64,000 nucleotides of DNA from Chamaecyparis obtusa (taxonomy: Eukaryota; Streptophyta; Pinopsida; Cupressales; Cupressaceae): positions 930,001-994,000 of the forward strand of contig BSBK01006342.1 of assembly GCA_027943335.1 (NCBI GenBank), in the 5' to 3' direction. Position 1 is the first letter of the stretch. Every line of letters starts with the position of its first letter. This document shows positions 23,773 to 35,759 of the stretch, in pieces. Below the pieces are notes generated by a model, which ran no database searches, was not told where the DNA came from, and saw only the letters and a program-made list of their open reading frames with translations. A program made the translations under genes and the position numbers.

Positions 23773-26604
23773 TAATGTAGTTAAATATTGTTTCTCGTGT
23801 GTATGTAATCTCTAAAAGAAATGCAGTAGGAAAGGTGTGAGTGTACCACTACTGAATGTTGAAATGTTTCTTTTTGGATATGAATGCTTGCATAAAGGAC
23901 TATTTGAATTTATTTTATGTTGAGACATGTATTAATAGAAAAGTGATTATTAGGTCCTGATGTTGAGTGGGAGATTTCAAATAGAATGCTTTGATGTTAT
24001 ACTAATGCAAGACAAGAAAATCATTTGAAATGAAGCTTGTAAATAATTTAGGACTTATTTTCACGCTGGATTATTAGGTCTTGACTATTGGTATTGATGA
24101 ATTATTTAATTTAGAATATTATGCCATAATTTCATGTTTATACAAGAAGAGTTTATGTGAGATAATCATGGTTAATAAATTAGGTTAATTGACATATTTA
24201 TATTCTTGAAATAGCTTGATTTGAAATTAAGAAATGTATTATTGGAAGTAAGTGATTTTCTTGTGATAAAGTGTGGATGCAATTGGACTATATGATGTAC
24301 TTGAGTCTGATTATTTATGATGTATTTTATATGTTATTGATATTACATGAGCTATTGATATTTTTTCAAGTGTATAGGTAAGACCATGGTTTATATAGGG
24401 GGAATTTAAAAATGGATAATTGTTAAAATCATGTTAAGCCAGGGTTATCTCCAAGGGGAGAAATAAACCTCATTGTAATGTGTAATTGTTGTAAAGTGAT
24501 GCATGAATGTATTTATTGATTATGTTTATTTTATTTTATTTTTTGTCCACTTGGCATGCCATGTGTATTGTGTTGTAATGTGATTTATTTGTGGTGTCAA
24601 TTGACACATGTACTATGTGGTCGCATGACCAAGTGCTTTATGTGTGTGAGCAGTCTCTATTTTTAGGAGCCTTGAGTGGGAATCTCTTTCATTTTCGTAT
24701 GATATCTTTAGGTGGTCTTTTGAGTGGCATTTAGTGACCATATAGGGTAGTGGAGGTTAAAAATAGGCTACCCCATAGTGGTGCAATGTGTTGGGGTTCA
24801 AATTTTGACCATTATGATGTATTTTGGCTATTTTTTCCCTCCCAAAAGATGCTCTTTTGTAAAGTGACGAATTTGAGATGCAAGCCAAGCCCACTCCTCA
24901 TTTTGAATTTTGAAATTTAAATTTCCCCCTCTTGTTTTGGGAGGATTAGGGTTTTCCTTCTTAAGGAGATGGAGGGAAAATTTTGAAGGCAATTGCCCAC
25001 TCTCCAATTTTTGGAGACTTGAGAGATTGTGAGATTTTGGGTCTTGATTGGTTTTGGGGATTTTGGTTGTTGCATAGAAAAGGAGGAGAATAGTTGGAGA
25101 AAGCTCATCTCAACCCTCCTTTCCATTAGCTTGTATTGAGGTTGGATCTTGAAAACTCTTATTCTTATTGCTATGTGAATATTTACTTTCTTATGTTGTA
25201 TGTATGCTAGTTTTATATGTATTTTGAATGGCTTCTTAGTCTATGCATGCATGTGATTTTCTTTTCCTTTCTTTTGTTGCAATGTTTTCTTTGGGGTGTG
25301 CAAGGTCAAACTTACTCTTGGGAGGGAAGAGAGCCTTGATGGGTGAAGGGCTAGAGTTGGGACTACCCATCTAGTGTAGAGTCCTTCCTTAAGGAGGAAT
25401 GGGATAAGGCATGGATGTATGGACATCCATGTTTCCATCCTTGTGTATATTAATTGGGGATCATAAGGCTGTTAATATTGTGTAGATTATGTGAAGGGTT
25501 GATGGTTGTATCCTTGGCCTTGCAAAGGCAATTTGAGCAGGTTTTAAGCCTTGTTTAAGGTAGGTTTATTCTAGTATTTTTGGCATTCTCCTATTTGGGT
25601 AGCTAACACCTTCACCCTTACTATGGGTCCAAGGTGACTCATTGTGTGCATAGCCATGGGAAGGGAATTTGATGTTCACATTTTTTTGCTAGTTTTTGTT
25701 TGATCATGTGCTTGATGTATGCATGTAAAAACCTTATCCATCTTTGTTTCCCCTAGCTCAGGGGTGGCAATGAAATGGCCTAGGTTGGGAGGTGAGCCTT
25801 CATGGTCTATTGTTGTTTTGTTTTGCATATTTCTAAATGCATAACTTGCTAAATTTCATGGAGCTAGATGGAAATTTGGATATATCTCCTATATGTTATT
25901 TATTTGTTTAATTAAGGCTATGTTAAATGCCTAGCATATGAAATGCTTGTAAAAGATAGCATGCTAATTTATTTTCCTCAATTCTTTGTACTAAGATGAT
26001 TATGAGAAATTGTAAAGTCATTCTTTTATGTAGAAAAGAAATGTTACTAATGATATGTAAACTTGGATGAAAGAAATGCTATGTCTATTGTTTCAATCTT
26101 TACTTGCCAAAAAAAGGGGGAAATTCCATTATTCTATGAAAATCAATCTAATTGTGTTCCTTTCATTTTCAAGAAATTTAAATATATACTTGTTTATATG
26201 TTCCCTTAAAGAAGGATTAATTTTATTATAGGAAGCATTTCAATAAAATAAATGTTTGTATTAATAATTGCTAATGCTTATAAAATAATAGATTTATTAA
26301 TTCATTTTCTTGCTAGACCTAAGCGTATCTAGAGTTAGTCAAATATATGCGTGAGATTCATGGTTTTCTATCTCTTTAATTTTTTTGTTAATTTGAGAAT
26401 GTGCATTGGAAAGGATAAAGAAAAATAAATATTGATGTAACTACTTTATTGTATATTTTCATATGTATGGTGCATAAGTTAGTATCATCCTATTGAATTA
26501 TCATGTAAGTATAATGCATTCATATATAACATTATGTTATGATTATGTCCTTGCATGTCTTAATATATAGCTAAAAATATGAAATATAAATACTTATATA
26601 AATA

Positions 26605-26671
<67 letters not shown>

Positions 26672-28781
26672 CCTTTTATATATTAATATATTAATATAAA
26701 TTAGTTTGTTTTTAAATAAATAAATAAAGACTATGTTAAAAGAAAATTATTTTATTAACTACCTAATGGTATCACCCAATTGTTTTGAGGGCTGTATATT
26801 GACCCCCACCAGTGGTATTGCACACCAACATGGTGGTAGTCACTACACTGTACTGTGCGGTGGCCTGTCCACCGTAACTGGTGGCAGGTCTGCCAGTACA
26901 AGGTGACGACTTCTCACTGCACAATGACGACAGCCCAACCGTGTGCTTAGAGTCGGCTAGCCTGGACCGCTTCAGCGGCAACCAGGTATGGCCCTGTAAA
27001 CAATGAACTTTTTAAAAATTTATATTTTTTTTTGTAAAACCTTTTCATTAATAAAAGATATGTTATTTGTTTATTGAACTTTGTAATAAAGTTATTTTAT
27101 TTAATTAAGTATTTATTTTATAAGGTTATTTTGTTTAATAAGGTTAATTTATAATGTTTGAAATGCTTGAAGATAAAAGAACCTAGGTTAGTTATTTTTT
27201 TGTTTGTTTTAGAAGTTGGCTATTTTATTTTTAATGAAATTTGATATACTAGAATGTAAACTATCTAAGATGCTCTGGAAAAGAAAATAAATAAATAAAA
27301 AATCGATACACAGGTTCTTTGTGTATGTAAAATTGTTTGTCTTAAACACGTTTTATTGAGCTCTAATAAATACAAACTTAGCATAAACATTTAGATCCAA
27401 TGAAACTTGAAAAGAGATAAAATGATTTGAAGTCAGATTTGAAGGCAAGCAATTTATAGATGGGCATGCAACTTAAACCAAATCTAGAATCGCCTGTAAA
27501 CTTCAACCAGACATTTATCAATCCTTTGGTAAACTTACTCTTATGAATTTGTGATAGAGTTTTTCCTTGTCAAGCTTAAAAAAAATCTTATCGTAATGTA
27601 ACCAGTGATGCATGCAATGGAAACCCAATTATTTTACCTTCTATCTGTGCCTTGTGGATTTGAAGATCTGGATCTAGCGATTGTAGACCCTGAACACCTT
27701 TGACTATATATGCACAAGTACATATGGAGGTATACACACACTAAGAGTGTGTATACATCCATGTGTGCTTGGAAGTATACTTTGTTCCTTCTCCTAACCC
27801 TCAGTCCTTGGCCAACCTGCAAAACTTAGACAACTCTGAGATTGTGAAAGAGTAAAAGCTAGAGATTAGGGTTTCAGCCATGTTTTATTTTGGCCAAAAC
27901 CCTAATTTCATTTAGGGTTTGGTTGACCCTTTTGTTTAGCATGGCTTTTCAGTTTATTTTTTTTTATTTCATTGAAATATAATTGCACTAATGAAGGAAG
28001 TGGATTATTTATTTATGTGGATTTTAATCTTCTCTTTTAATTCTTCAAATTTCTTATTCTTATATTATAATTGCTTTTTTGACTCTTTTTTTTAGTCTCC
28101 CTATTAATTCAAGATTTGAAGTGATTTTTGGTTGAGGTGTTATTTTGACTTTTAAGTTCTAATCATTTATTTGATGTGTGGAATTTATGAATATTTATGT
28201 ATTAAAACATTATTTATTTTAGTTTGTGCCAATAAACTTTCATTAATGTATCTTCTTTTGTTAAATTAATTATTAATTTAATGGACCCTTATTATTTTTA
28301 TCATACTATTATTTTTTCTCGTGGTCATTAATTGTATTAGGGGGTTAATTAATCTATAATCCCTAGGTGGACCTCGGTATGATGACAATCCCCTAACTTT
28401 GATTATTAAATTTATAATTATGACTTTATTATTTTGTTTTAATTAACTGCGTGTTATATTTAATTCTCTTATAAACTAATCTAGGAAAGTTTATTATTAT
28501 TTAATTAAATATTTTAATCATGTATTATTGTCTAAATTTTGGAGTGATTGATTTAAGGATTTCTCCCTCGTAGTCCCTTAATGTTTAACCCTAGTTAGTG
28601 TCTTCTTCGGCCTAGTGCACCTAATGTGTAGGGGATGTCGGCAAGCCAGTGCATGCCTCAAATGCCCTTGTGAGATGAGTGCATAGGTTGATGTATTGTC
28701 CTCATGTTCCTGTTGAAACCTTGTAGTTAGTCTCTTTAAAATAAAATTATTGTGTGTTTTGCCCTAATTTTGGGCATGACA
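23109..28781 (+). repeat. 3' LTR of the first giant-LTR element (5,673 bp)
   Basis: The start was chosen at TGTAGTGCC because the sequence before it (GCTTCCAGGAGTAACC plus purine tract) matches the PPT-LTR junctions of the other two giant-LTR elements (48951 and 59085). It ends in GGGCATGACA at 28781. It contains (AT)n tracts at 23717-23770 and 26613-26668, a GC-rich hairpin block at 26786-27000 and a telo-box inverted repeat at 27897-27920. The 3' flank, CACTG, continues into a copia-type LTR. Confidence 0.78.
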
Positions 28782-28784
28782 CAC

Positions 28785-29065
28785 TGTACTTCATGCATTG
28801 TAAAGGGCAACTTCTAACAGGGTTGTAAGATCTTCTAACAAGGATCATTATACTCTAGTGCATTTTATAGTGGGTGCTAATTCCCACCGGGGTTTTTACC
28901 TATTTGGATTTCCCTATAACCAAAATTGTGGTGTTGTGGTAAGTGTTATCTCATTGTGTATTTTATTAATGTTCTTCTATACTTAATTGGATAAATAATT
29001 GAATCTTGTAGATAAGTGATTCACCCCCCCCCCCTCTCAGTTATCTCTTTGGACTATTTCTAACA
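28785..29065 (+). repeat. Right end of a copia-type LTR
   Basis: Aligns with the last 290 bp of the copia 5' LTR (5813-6103) at visibly lower identity than 10529-11468 does. It includes the conserved GATCATTATACTCTAGT motif, the C tract (29024-29034) and the CTAACA end. It is the target of the giant-LTR insertion on its left and abuts a minus-strand copia RT on its right. The element it belonged to is otherwise missing. Confidence 0.8.
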
Positions 29066-29164
29066 TAGTATACCAATCATTGATCTATACTTTATCTAGT
29101 ATATTTTTTAAGACTCATAATTCTTTTATATCTTGAAGTCACTATTCAAAGGAGTTACAATAGG
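29066..29164 (-). pseudogene. pol: Copia RT/RNase H connector fragment (minus strand)
   Basis: On the minus strand this reads PIVTPLNSDFK ... KYRSMIGIL with three stops, the segment that follows CKP in copia pol. It joins seamlessly to 41126 if the element at 29165-41120 and one ATAGG copy are removed, because the residues before the break read MLNNFGISDCK. Confidence 0.8.
29160..29164. repeat. Target-site duplication ATAGG (left)
   Basis: ATAGG precedes the LTR TG at 29165; the matching copy is at 41121-41125. Confidence 0.9.
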
Positions 29165-29531
29165 TGTTGGAATAATAATTTTTTTACTTATTAATTAAAT
29201 CATATTGATTAAATTACTAAGTCACTTATTATCTCGTTCTACTTAAGCTAAACTTTAGGCATACAATAATTAATTACTTTATAAATTATTATCATGCAAC
29301 CTAGGTTTGTTCACCCTTTTTAGGGTTCTAATCTCCTTTTATAAGGATTGATATCTCTTGTTTAATAACATCAATTGAGAAATATTCATTTTATTAAATT
29401 AGAACTTTTGTTTTCTTTCATAGAGCCATGTGTTCGGGCCTTTCTAGCTCCTTTCTTCTCTCTTTCTGTGATAGGTATTTTCATGCAGGTGTTATTGGGA
29501 GCTATGGGTTGTTTGCTCATAACCTCCAATA
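29165..29531 (+). repeat. 5' LTR of the short-LTR element
   Basis: Matches 40733-41120 with scattered changes and one indel in the last third. It contains the shared segment CATGCAACCTAGGTTTGTTC. The terminal CA appears as TA in both copies. Confidence 0.88.
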
Positions 29532-32500
29532 TGGTATCATAGCTTCAAATCTATTTTTCCCTGTCCTCTTTCTGAGATATTTTACCGTGTCCATCAGATC
29601 TATGTTTCAGAGGGGTTTCTATTGAATAAGGGGGGACCTCTCTTTTTGGTCATCTTGGCTTCAAAGGGATCTCATGGTTCTGTTTAGAGAATCCAAGAGC
29701 CCATAGATCCATATAAAATTTGTTCAATTTGAAAAAATTTGGAATTTGTTGTAAAAAAATTTGTAACCATCTCTGAAACGGATCTTGAGGTGGTCACTGG
29801 TATTTTGGAGCATTTTTGGCCCAAACGGACCTCATCATTGAGCTCATAGTAGCCAAAAACCCCCAGATCCATATAAGGCACATCTGATTCAGATGACATT
29901 TCATTCTGAGGTAATTTTTCTTGTGTACTAGGGTCGTACGACCCTGGTATACATCCAGATGCAAGTACAACAATTTTGTATTATTTTTTGTGCGGAAATG
30001 ACCATTTGGTCATCAAATTTAACCCCTACTGGTTGCAGCCTTAGGTCATGGTCTTATGGCAACCAAGGGCCCATTTTTTTAAACCCTGAGGTATATTTTG
30101 GCCATGATGACCATACAACCATCAATGTTAAGCCCCTCATTTTCTGACATCAGCATGCATCAACACTCTTCTACACCATGTTTTGGGCCCTTTAGCATAC
30201 TTGTAGTGTTGTGTTTATAACTTGAGAATACCGTGCCAAAATTGGGCAAATGAGATATCATCAGAAAATTGGTTCTAAGCTCTATCCAAATTAGGAGGTT
30301 TGAATTTTTGATTTTTCTTTTTTGATGGTGTTGTTTTACTGTCAAAGCCAAATGTTTAGTTTTGCACTCTAGGAGCTCTATCTTACGCATCCACACTCCA
30401 TTTTAGGAAAATGATATATCGTTGGAAAGCTTGTTCTGAGATCTTTCTAGTATTGTGAGTCACTTTTCAAGATTTTGTTCCAGGTATATTTTATTTTGTT
30501 TCTTTTATTTTTGCAATCTGGTGGATATCTCGAATGTTTTAGGTCCTAGGTGATGTAGACAATCCCACAATCCCTAAGTTTGAATCCAAAAACCACGACT
30601 AGGAATGAATAGGAGCTCTACAAGTAATGAATTCTTAGCAAAAATTTTTGTTCACCCCACAACCTCCTTGCCAACTAGATGTATGAATCAACACTCTCCT
30701 GACTCCTTCTAGACAGTTCAAAATGAAAGTATAGTATTCTCCAATATTAAGTTCAAGGAAACTAGCCAATCTCAAAACTTTTCCACACAACCCAACAATA
30801 AAAACATAGTTTTGGACACCCTTTTCACTAGTCTTTTAAGATTAGAAAATATAGGAATTAGTTCTAAATTTATTGTACCAAAAGACACTAAAGACACCCA
30901 GGGCTAATAGGGATGATTTGGGGGCTCTAAAGAAGGAACTCCCCTCGAAAGGATTGGTTTCCTCCTTTTGAAAATTGGAGAATCTTAAGACAAAGTAGGA
31001 CATCCTATTTTCAAGGATTTGTGATCAGATTCATCATCCATAAAAAGTTATGGGGCCTGTTGCAACCTATCTACAAGGTAGTCACATTGAGATGCCTACC
31101 CAGGGCTTCCAGTTTCTCCACCCAACCCTTCATGGAAAAATATCTCCTTTTGGAATATTAATGTACAAGGGCCATTCTTTCATTTCACCAAGGCTCACCA
31201 AATCCCCATGGTCAATTTGCAAGAAATAGCCAAACAACCTTAAAACCCTAAGACCAATCCTTAAACAGGTTAGTGAGCTTGCAGATCCAATAACTCTGAT
31301 GTTTGGTAAGATTAAGTGTTCAAACCACTTGAGAAAGGTGGATAGGATTCATTATAAGCTCCTCCAATTAAGTTTCCTTCATCCACCATCTGTACTAGGC
31401 TGTACAGATCCTGTTACAATCCAATATTGCAGAAAAGTAGGGTAATTTTTATTGATTTTCAAAAATCTTTTACACCACCATGCACTCACGCATTGATGTG
31501 ACCAAAATATCACCTAAATAGATTCCTCCCAACTTCTTGAACCAATTTTGGTCAGTTGGAGTGGTAGAACAATCATTGGTAACATATTTTTAGAAAGTTG
31601 CTAAAAGTTGTAAAGTTGCATTAGCAACTTTTTAGCAAAATTTTGCAACTTTTGTGCAACTTTTCATTTTTGTTGTATTTTTTATAACACCTATGCTACC
31701 TAGGACTATTGTGATGACCTAAGGCTTCTTAGGGCCTAATAGAGACCCTACATTCCTAACTAAGACTAATTTTGACCCTAAGCACCTCTTTTATCAATCC
31801 CTTCAATCTAAGTGTCTTAGGTTTATATGGCCACCCAAAAGCACTTAATTGAATAATAGGACCTAAATGAGGAGACATTGTCATCTAAGGAACTAGATAT
31901 ATATATTTAAAGAAGACTTGTAGTCTCCTTAGCATCAATCTTTTGAGGGTTCTCCTACACCATACTCTTGGGGTGAATGATTGTCAAGTCCTCTTGAAAC
32001 TAGTTCTTCAAGACTTGTGCCAAGTCTCTTCATTTCTGCTTCATCCATCCACACAACTTCTTCTTCAGGATACCCTTCCCAATGAACCAAATATTTCTTG
32101 TAGACATTCTTCCTTGTTATTTGACAATCTTGGTGTCAAGTATCTTGTTTGGTTTTCTTGTTTCATGATGTGGAAGTTCTGCTAGGTCTTGTTGGAGCTC
32201 TTCATCTTGGATACTTGCAGGTACATTGTCATCTAAGGAACTAGAAATATATTGAAAGAAGACTTGTGGTCCCTTAGCATCAATCTTTTGAGGGTGCTCT
32301 TGCACCACTAGGAGCTTTTCCTTTTGAGGAATGGCTCATCTTAGGTTGTTCTTTTTTTTTAGAAGACTTTTCTGTTCTTTGAGAAGTGTATACTTCACTT
32401 TTGTAGCGTTCTTTTATGCACACATGCTGAGATAAAGTGCCATTCTATTGCATGTATGGGATCTTGCACATGTTTGTGCTCTTTTTACTCACACTCCATT

Positions 32501-33034
32501 ATAAAGTGAAAGGGGGGGTTTGATGTTTGCATTTGTTTTCCATCTACTTTTTTCATGTGAGCGTTCCTCCAATGACATTAGCCTCAGGTATCTTTATTTG
32601 TGTTTGTACTCTCTCTGCACCTTCGATATTCTTGGCATCATGTAGTTCATATTGGATGATATTTTTAGTGTACTTGTCATTACTCCCTTGTCATCATTAT
32701 GGAGGGTTTCTACTATTGGTTCTACTAATTCCTAGTTTCAATAGTGCAATCTATGTATTCAGTATTCAATTCTATGTACTAGGTGGATGCAGTGGCTAGG
32801 TACCTATACATTATGGTGAGATGGATCATTTACCATATGGACACTCTTTCTTTCCTATTTTTGGATGAACTTTTCCAAATTTGATTGATCATGTCTTTAG
32901 ACTTTTCATCTTTTTATACCATCTATATTTTTGAGTATAGGTGTTTTCCTTTATTTTCCTCCTAATTTGAGTAGTGTCATTTGAGGGCACTTGTGCAAAT
33001 TATAGTATTCTATATCTTTGACTTTAGTTGTTTG
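29532..33034 (+). other. Internal region of the short-LTR element, left part
   Basis: PBS-like site at 29532-29543, then no recognised coding sequence. It holds a 16-bp perfect palindrome (29930-29945), a cluster of AAGTTGC/GCAACTT inverted repeats (31594-31664), two similar 86-bp segments (31875-31962 and 32223-32308), and one unit of an imperfect repeat (32943-33006) whose partner is beyond the nested element at 40333-40396. Confidence 0.65.
33030..33034. repeat. Target-site duplication GTTTG (left)
   Basis: GTTTG lies directly before the LTR TG at 33035; the exact copy is at 40331-40335. Confidence 0.92.
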
Positions 33035-34156
33035 TGTTGGAAATTTGACTATACTATTGTATATGACTAGATATAGTGTTTTCATTATGGAAAAAAAGTC
33101 ATATAGTGTTTTGGAGTCAGCGCACATTATCAGAAGATCAGAATTTGGTTAAGTATAGAAGACTGGACAGTTAACAGAGCACCAGTAGATCAGAGCATCA
33201 GCGCACATGCATATGAATGAGTTATAGTATGTTCCCTTGAAGTTAAGATGGTAAGTGTTTATTCATGATTAGTCTAACAGTGCATGATCAGATGTGCAAT
33301 TATGATGAAGATACAGATAGTTGAAGAGGTACAACTAGTAAACACTAGAATAGAATAGAGTATGCAACTGACTGTTACTATTTTCATTAGCGGTTATAAT
33401 ATTGTTGTGTAAAGGCTATGCACCTACTATAATTAAGTTATAGACATGTAATTATCTTTTTTTGTAAACACGCTTGAGCCAATTCACTTGGAAGCATTAT
33501 ATGTAATCATTTATAGGCCAACCTAGTTAATTGCTTTGGTAGCACATATAAATATGAGATGCGCCTTTGTAATAAGCCAAGAATGTTGAAATAAAGAGAA
33601 GATAAGTAGAGTAGAAGTGTGCAAAGAGTAGTAAGAATGTATTAGAGCTTTTCAAGAGGTCAAAGCATCAGCACATCAAAGGAACTGATCAGACAAGCAG
33701 TGTCACAGCACCAGTTCATCTAGCAGATATAGTGTGTATCTAAGATCAGAATGTTGTAGCCTTCACCACTTGAGTAGTGAGCTCCTCTAGGACAGTGTGT
33801 CCCCACCCCTAACAAGGTTATTGTAAAAGACCCCTAACAGGGTCCGACCCTTGACAAGGTCACTATACTAAAAGAATTGTAAAGAACAACTCCTAACAGG
33901 GTTACAAATCTTCTAACAAGGATTATAAGACACTAGTGCAGTTCTTAGTGGGTGTCAATTCCCACTGAGGATTTAACCTATTTGGGTTTCCCTATAACCA
34001 TATTGGTGTTATGTGTTGTGTTTATGTATTTTTTTTGTGCTGATGTTCAATTTAGTACTTAATCATTCAAGTTAAGTTTCAAGAGTAAAGTAAAAAGATT
34101 AAATATAGTGAACATTGATTCACTCCCCCCCCCTCTCAATGTTCCCATTCCTAACA
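33035..34156 (+). repeat. 5' LTR of the gag/ORF2 element
   Basis: 1,122 bp, TGTTGGAAATT to CTAACA. Aligns end to end with 39215-40330. A C tract lies at 34125-34132, 24 bp before the end. The R/U5-like part (33740-34000) is similar to 5660-5940 of the copia LTR. Confidence 0.92.
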
Positions 34157-34158
34157 AT

Positions 34159-34170
34159 TGGTATCAGAGC
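34159..34170 (+). other. Primer-binding site (initiator tRNA-Met type)
   Basis: TGGTATCAGAGC starts two bases after the LTR end, the same spacing as in the copia element at 6106. Confidence 0.93.
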
Positions 34171-34209
34171 TCTGGTTCTCAGCAAGAATTTCAATCACTT
34201 GAGGTGATC

Positions 34210-35340
34210 ATGGATAAGGGAGAAATGAAACATTTGAAAAAGAATCTTGAAGCTGATCTTGAAGAACTTGACAGATTTGAAAAATAAATTGAAGAACTAA
34301 AAGAAAAAGTCAGTGATTCTCAAGAAGTCATCAAAAGAGTAAGAAAAGATTTGAAAAATTATTCAAATAGTGATTTAGGGAAGATGGCCAAAAAGCTAAA
34401 TGAAGAGAACACATCTCTGAAAGATCAGATTGAAGAACTGGATGATAAGCTAACTAACAATCAAGAAGTTTATAATGAATAGATCAAAGAGAACCTTCAA
34501 CTGAATGAAGAATTGAGGCAAGAAAACATGGAAATCTTAGAGCTAAGAATCAAAAAAGAAAAGTTAGAATCTGAATTGATTGAAGCAAAGAATCACATTG
34601 ATAAACTACACAAAAGAAATGATCTGATAGAATCTCAGTTATATACTGGGAAGCTTAAAGGAGATACCAGCAGTATTGGATTCAATGAAGCACAAAATCA
34701 GATTGATGACATGCGAGAAAGGATGAAAGTACCAGAAGATGACATAGATGCTAAGGAGATTGGAAATCAGACTAAAGACAATATCAAACCATCTAAGGAT
34801 GAGCACAAGCTAGTAGACCAAACTTGTTATGCATGTAACAAGCATGGACACATAGCAAGGAATTGTAAAGAGGTAAGAAATTTTAATGGTTACTGTTATT
34901 CATGAAATAAATTTGGTCATAGAGCTATGAATTGTAGAAAAATTCATAAGAACTAGACTCAGCATAATTAGACTAATCAAAATCAACCAAATACAAGAAG
35001 TTCTCAGAGTATTACATGTCAGATATGTAATTATAATGGTCACTTAGCTAGATAGTGTAAAATGGTAACCCATATCAATGCACCAAGGAATTTAAGGCCT
35101 CCAGTTATTTGTCACTCTTTTAACAAGGCTGGACACATCTCAAAGTTTTGTAGATCAAGAACACAAAGTTAGGAAAGCCCTAAAAAGCCAGAAGAATCAA
35201 TATTGGATACCGAAGGTGAAGTCAAGTTTGTGAAAGCTTCAGAAGATGCGAGCTTGATTTGGATAGAGGTGAAGGATGATAAGGTTGATGAGTATAAATT
35301 AGATGCATCTATAGTGGATGCACCCTCTACATCTAGATGA
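34210..35340 (+). pseudogene. gag: Gag-like protein: coiled coil plus four CCHC-type knuckles
   Basis: Frame 1 from the ATG at 34210 reads to a TGA at 35338-35340 through several stops. Residues 1-180 are rich in Glu, Lys and Leu with heptad-like spacing (a coiled coil). Four zinc-knuckle units follow: CYACNKHGHIARNC (34824-34866, intact); a second at about 34894-34935 whose second Cys position is now TGA; CQICNYNGHLAR-stop-C (about 35017-35060); and CHSFNKAGHISKFC (about 35108-35152), lacking the second Cys. It resembles the C-terminal half of a copia gag. The usual gag N-terminus (FDG.NY..W) is absent. It would bind RNA and may co-assemble with a helper gag. Confidence 0.75.
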
Positions 35341-35759
35341 ATGACCCTCAGGGTCATAGGGGGAGCTAATTTAGCTCTAGACCCCTGCACGGCTGGTATA
35401 CTCACCCTCAGAGTATGAACCTTTGGATTTAAGCTTTTGGAGATTATGTGATGCTATGTGCAAGAATGCACTACCTGATTGACTACAGAATGAAAGTTTA
35501 AAACTCTCAGTAAAAGTATAGTTTATGCGACAAGCATTAATGGTAGAATTTTCACTTTAAAGTACATAGAGACTTGCAGATCACTCATTGCATTTGAATT
35601 AGAGAGATTAGAGATCACAGAAGCCCTAGCAGTTGATTGTGAAGTATTGAAGCTCGATTCACCAGTGAAAGAGTGTGTTTGATTGGTTGTGAATCCCTAA
35701 TCCGTCACGATGATTCAGAAGTTTTTGGAAACCTATTTGAAGTGATAAAAAATTAAGTT
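35341..35759 (+). other. Spacer between gag-like ORF and ORF2
   Basis: About 420 bp without an ORF. It has a small inverted repeat around ATGACCCTCAGGGTCAT (35340-35356) and a purine-rich GGGGGAGC. Whether ORF2 has its own promoter, is reached by splicing or is translated from a subgenomic RNA cannot be told. Confidence 0.45.

Noticed and set aside
25375..25390. TGTAGAGTCC as the start of the giant 3' LTR
   Set aside because: It is close to where similarity with the truncated 5' LTR begins, but there is no polypurine tract before it and no matching start in the 5' copy. The junction at 23109 has the shared PPT context.
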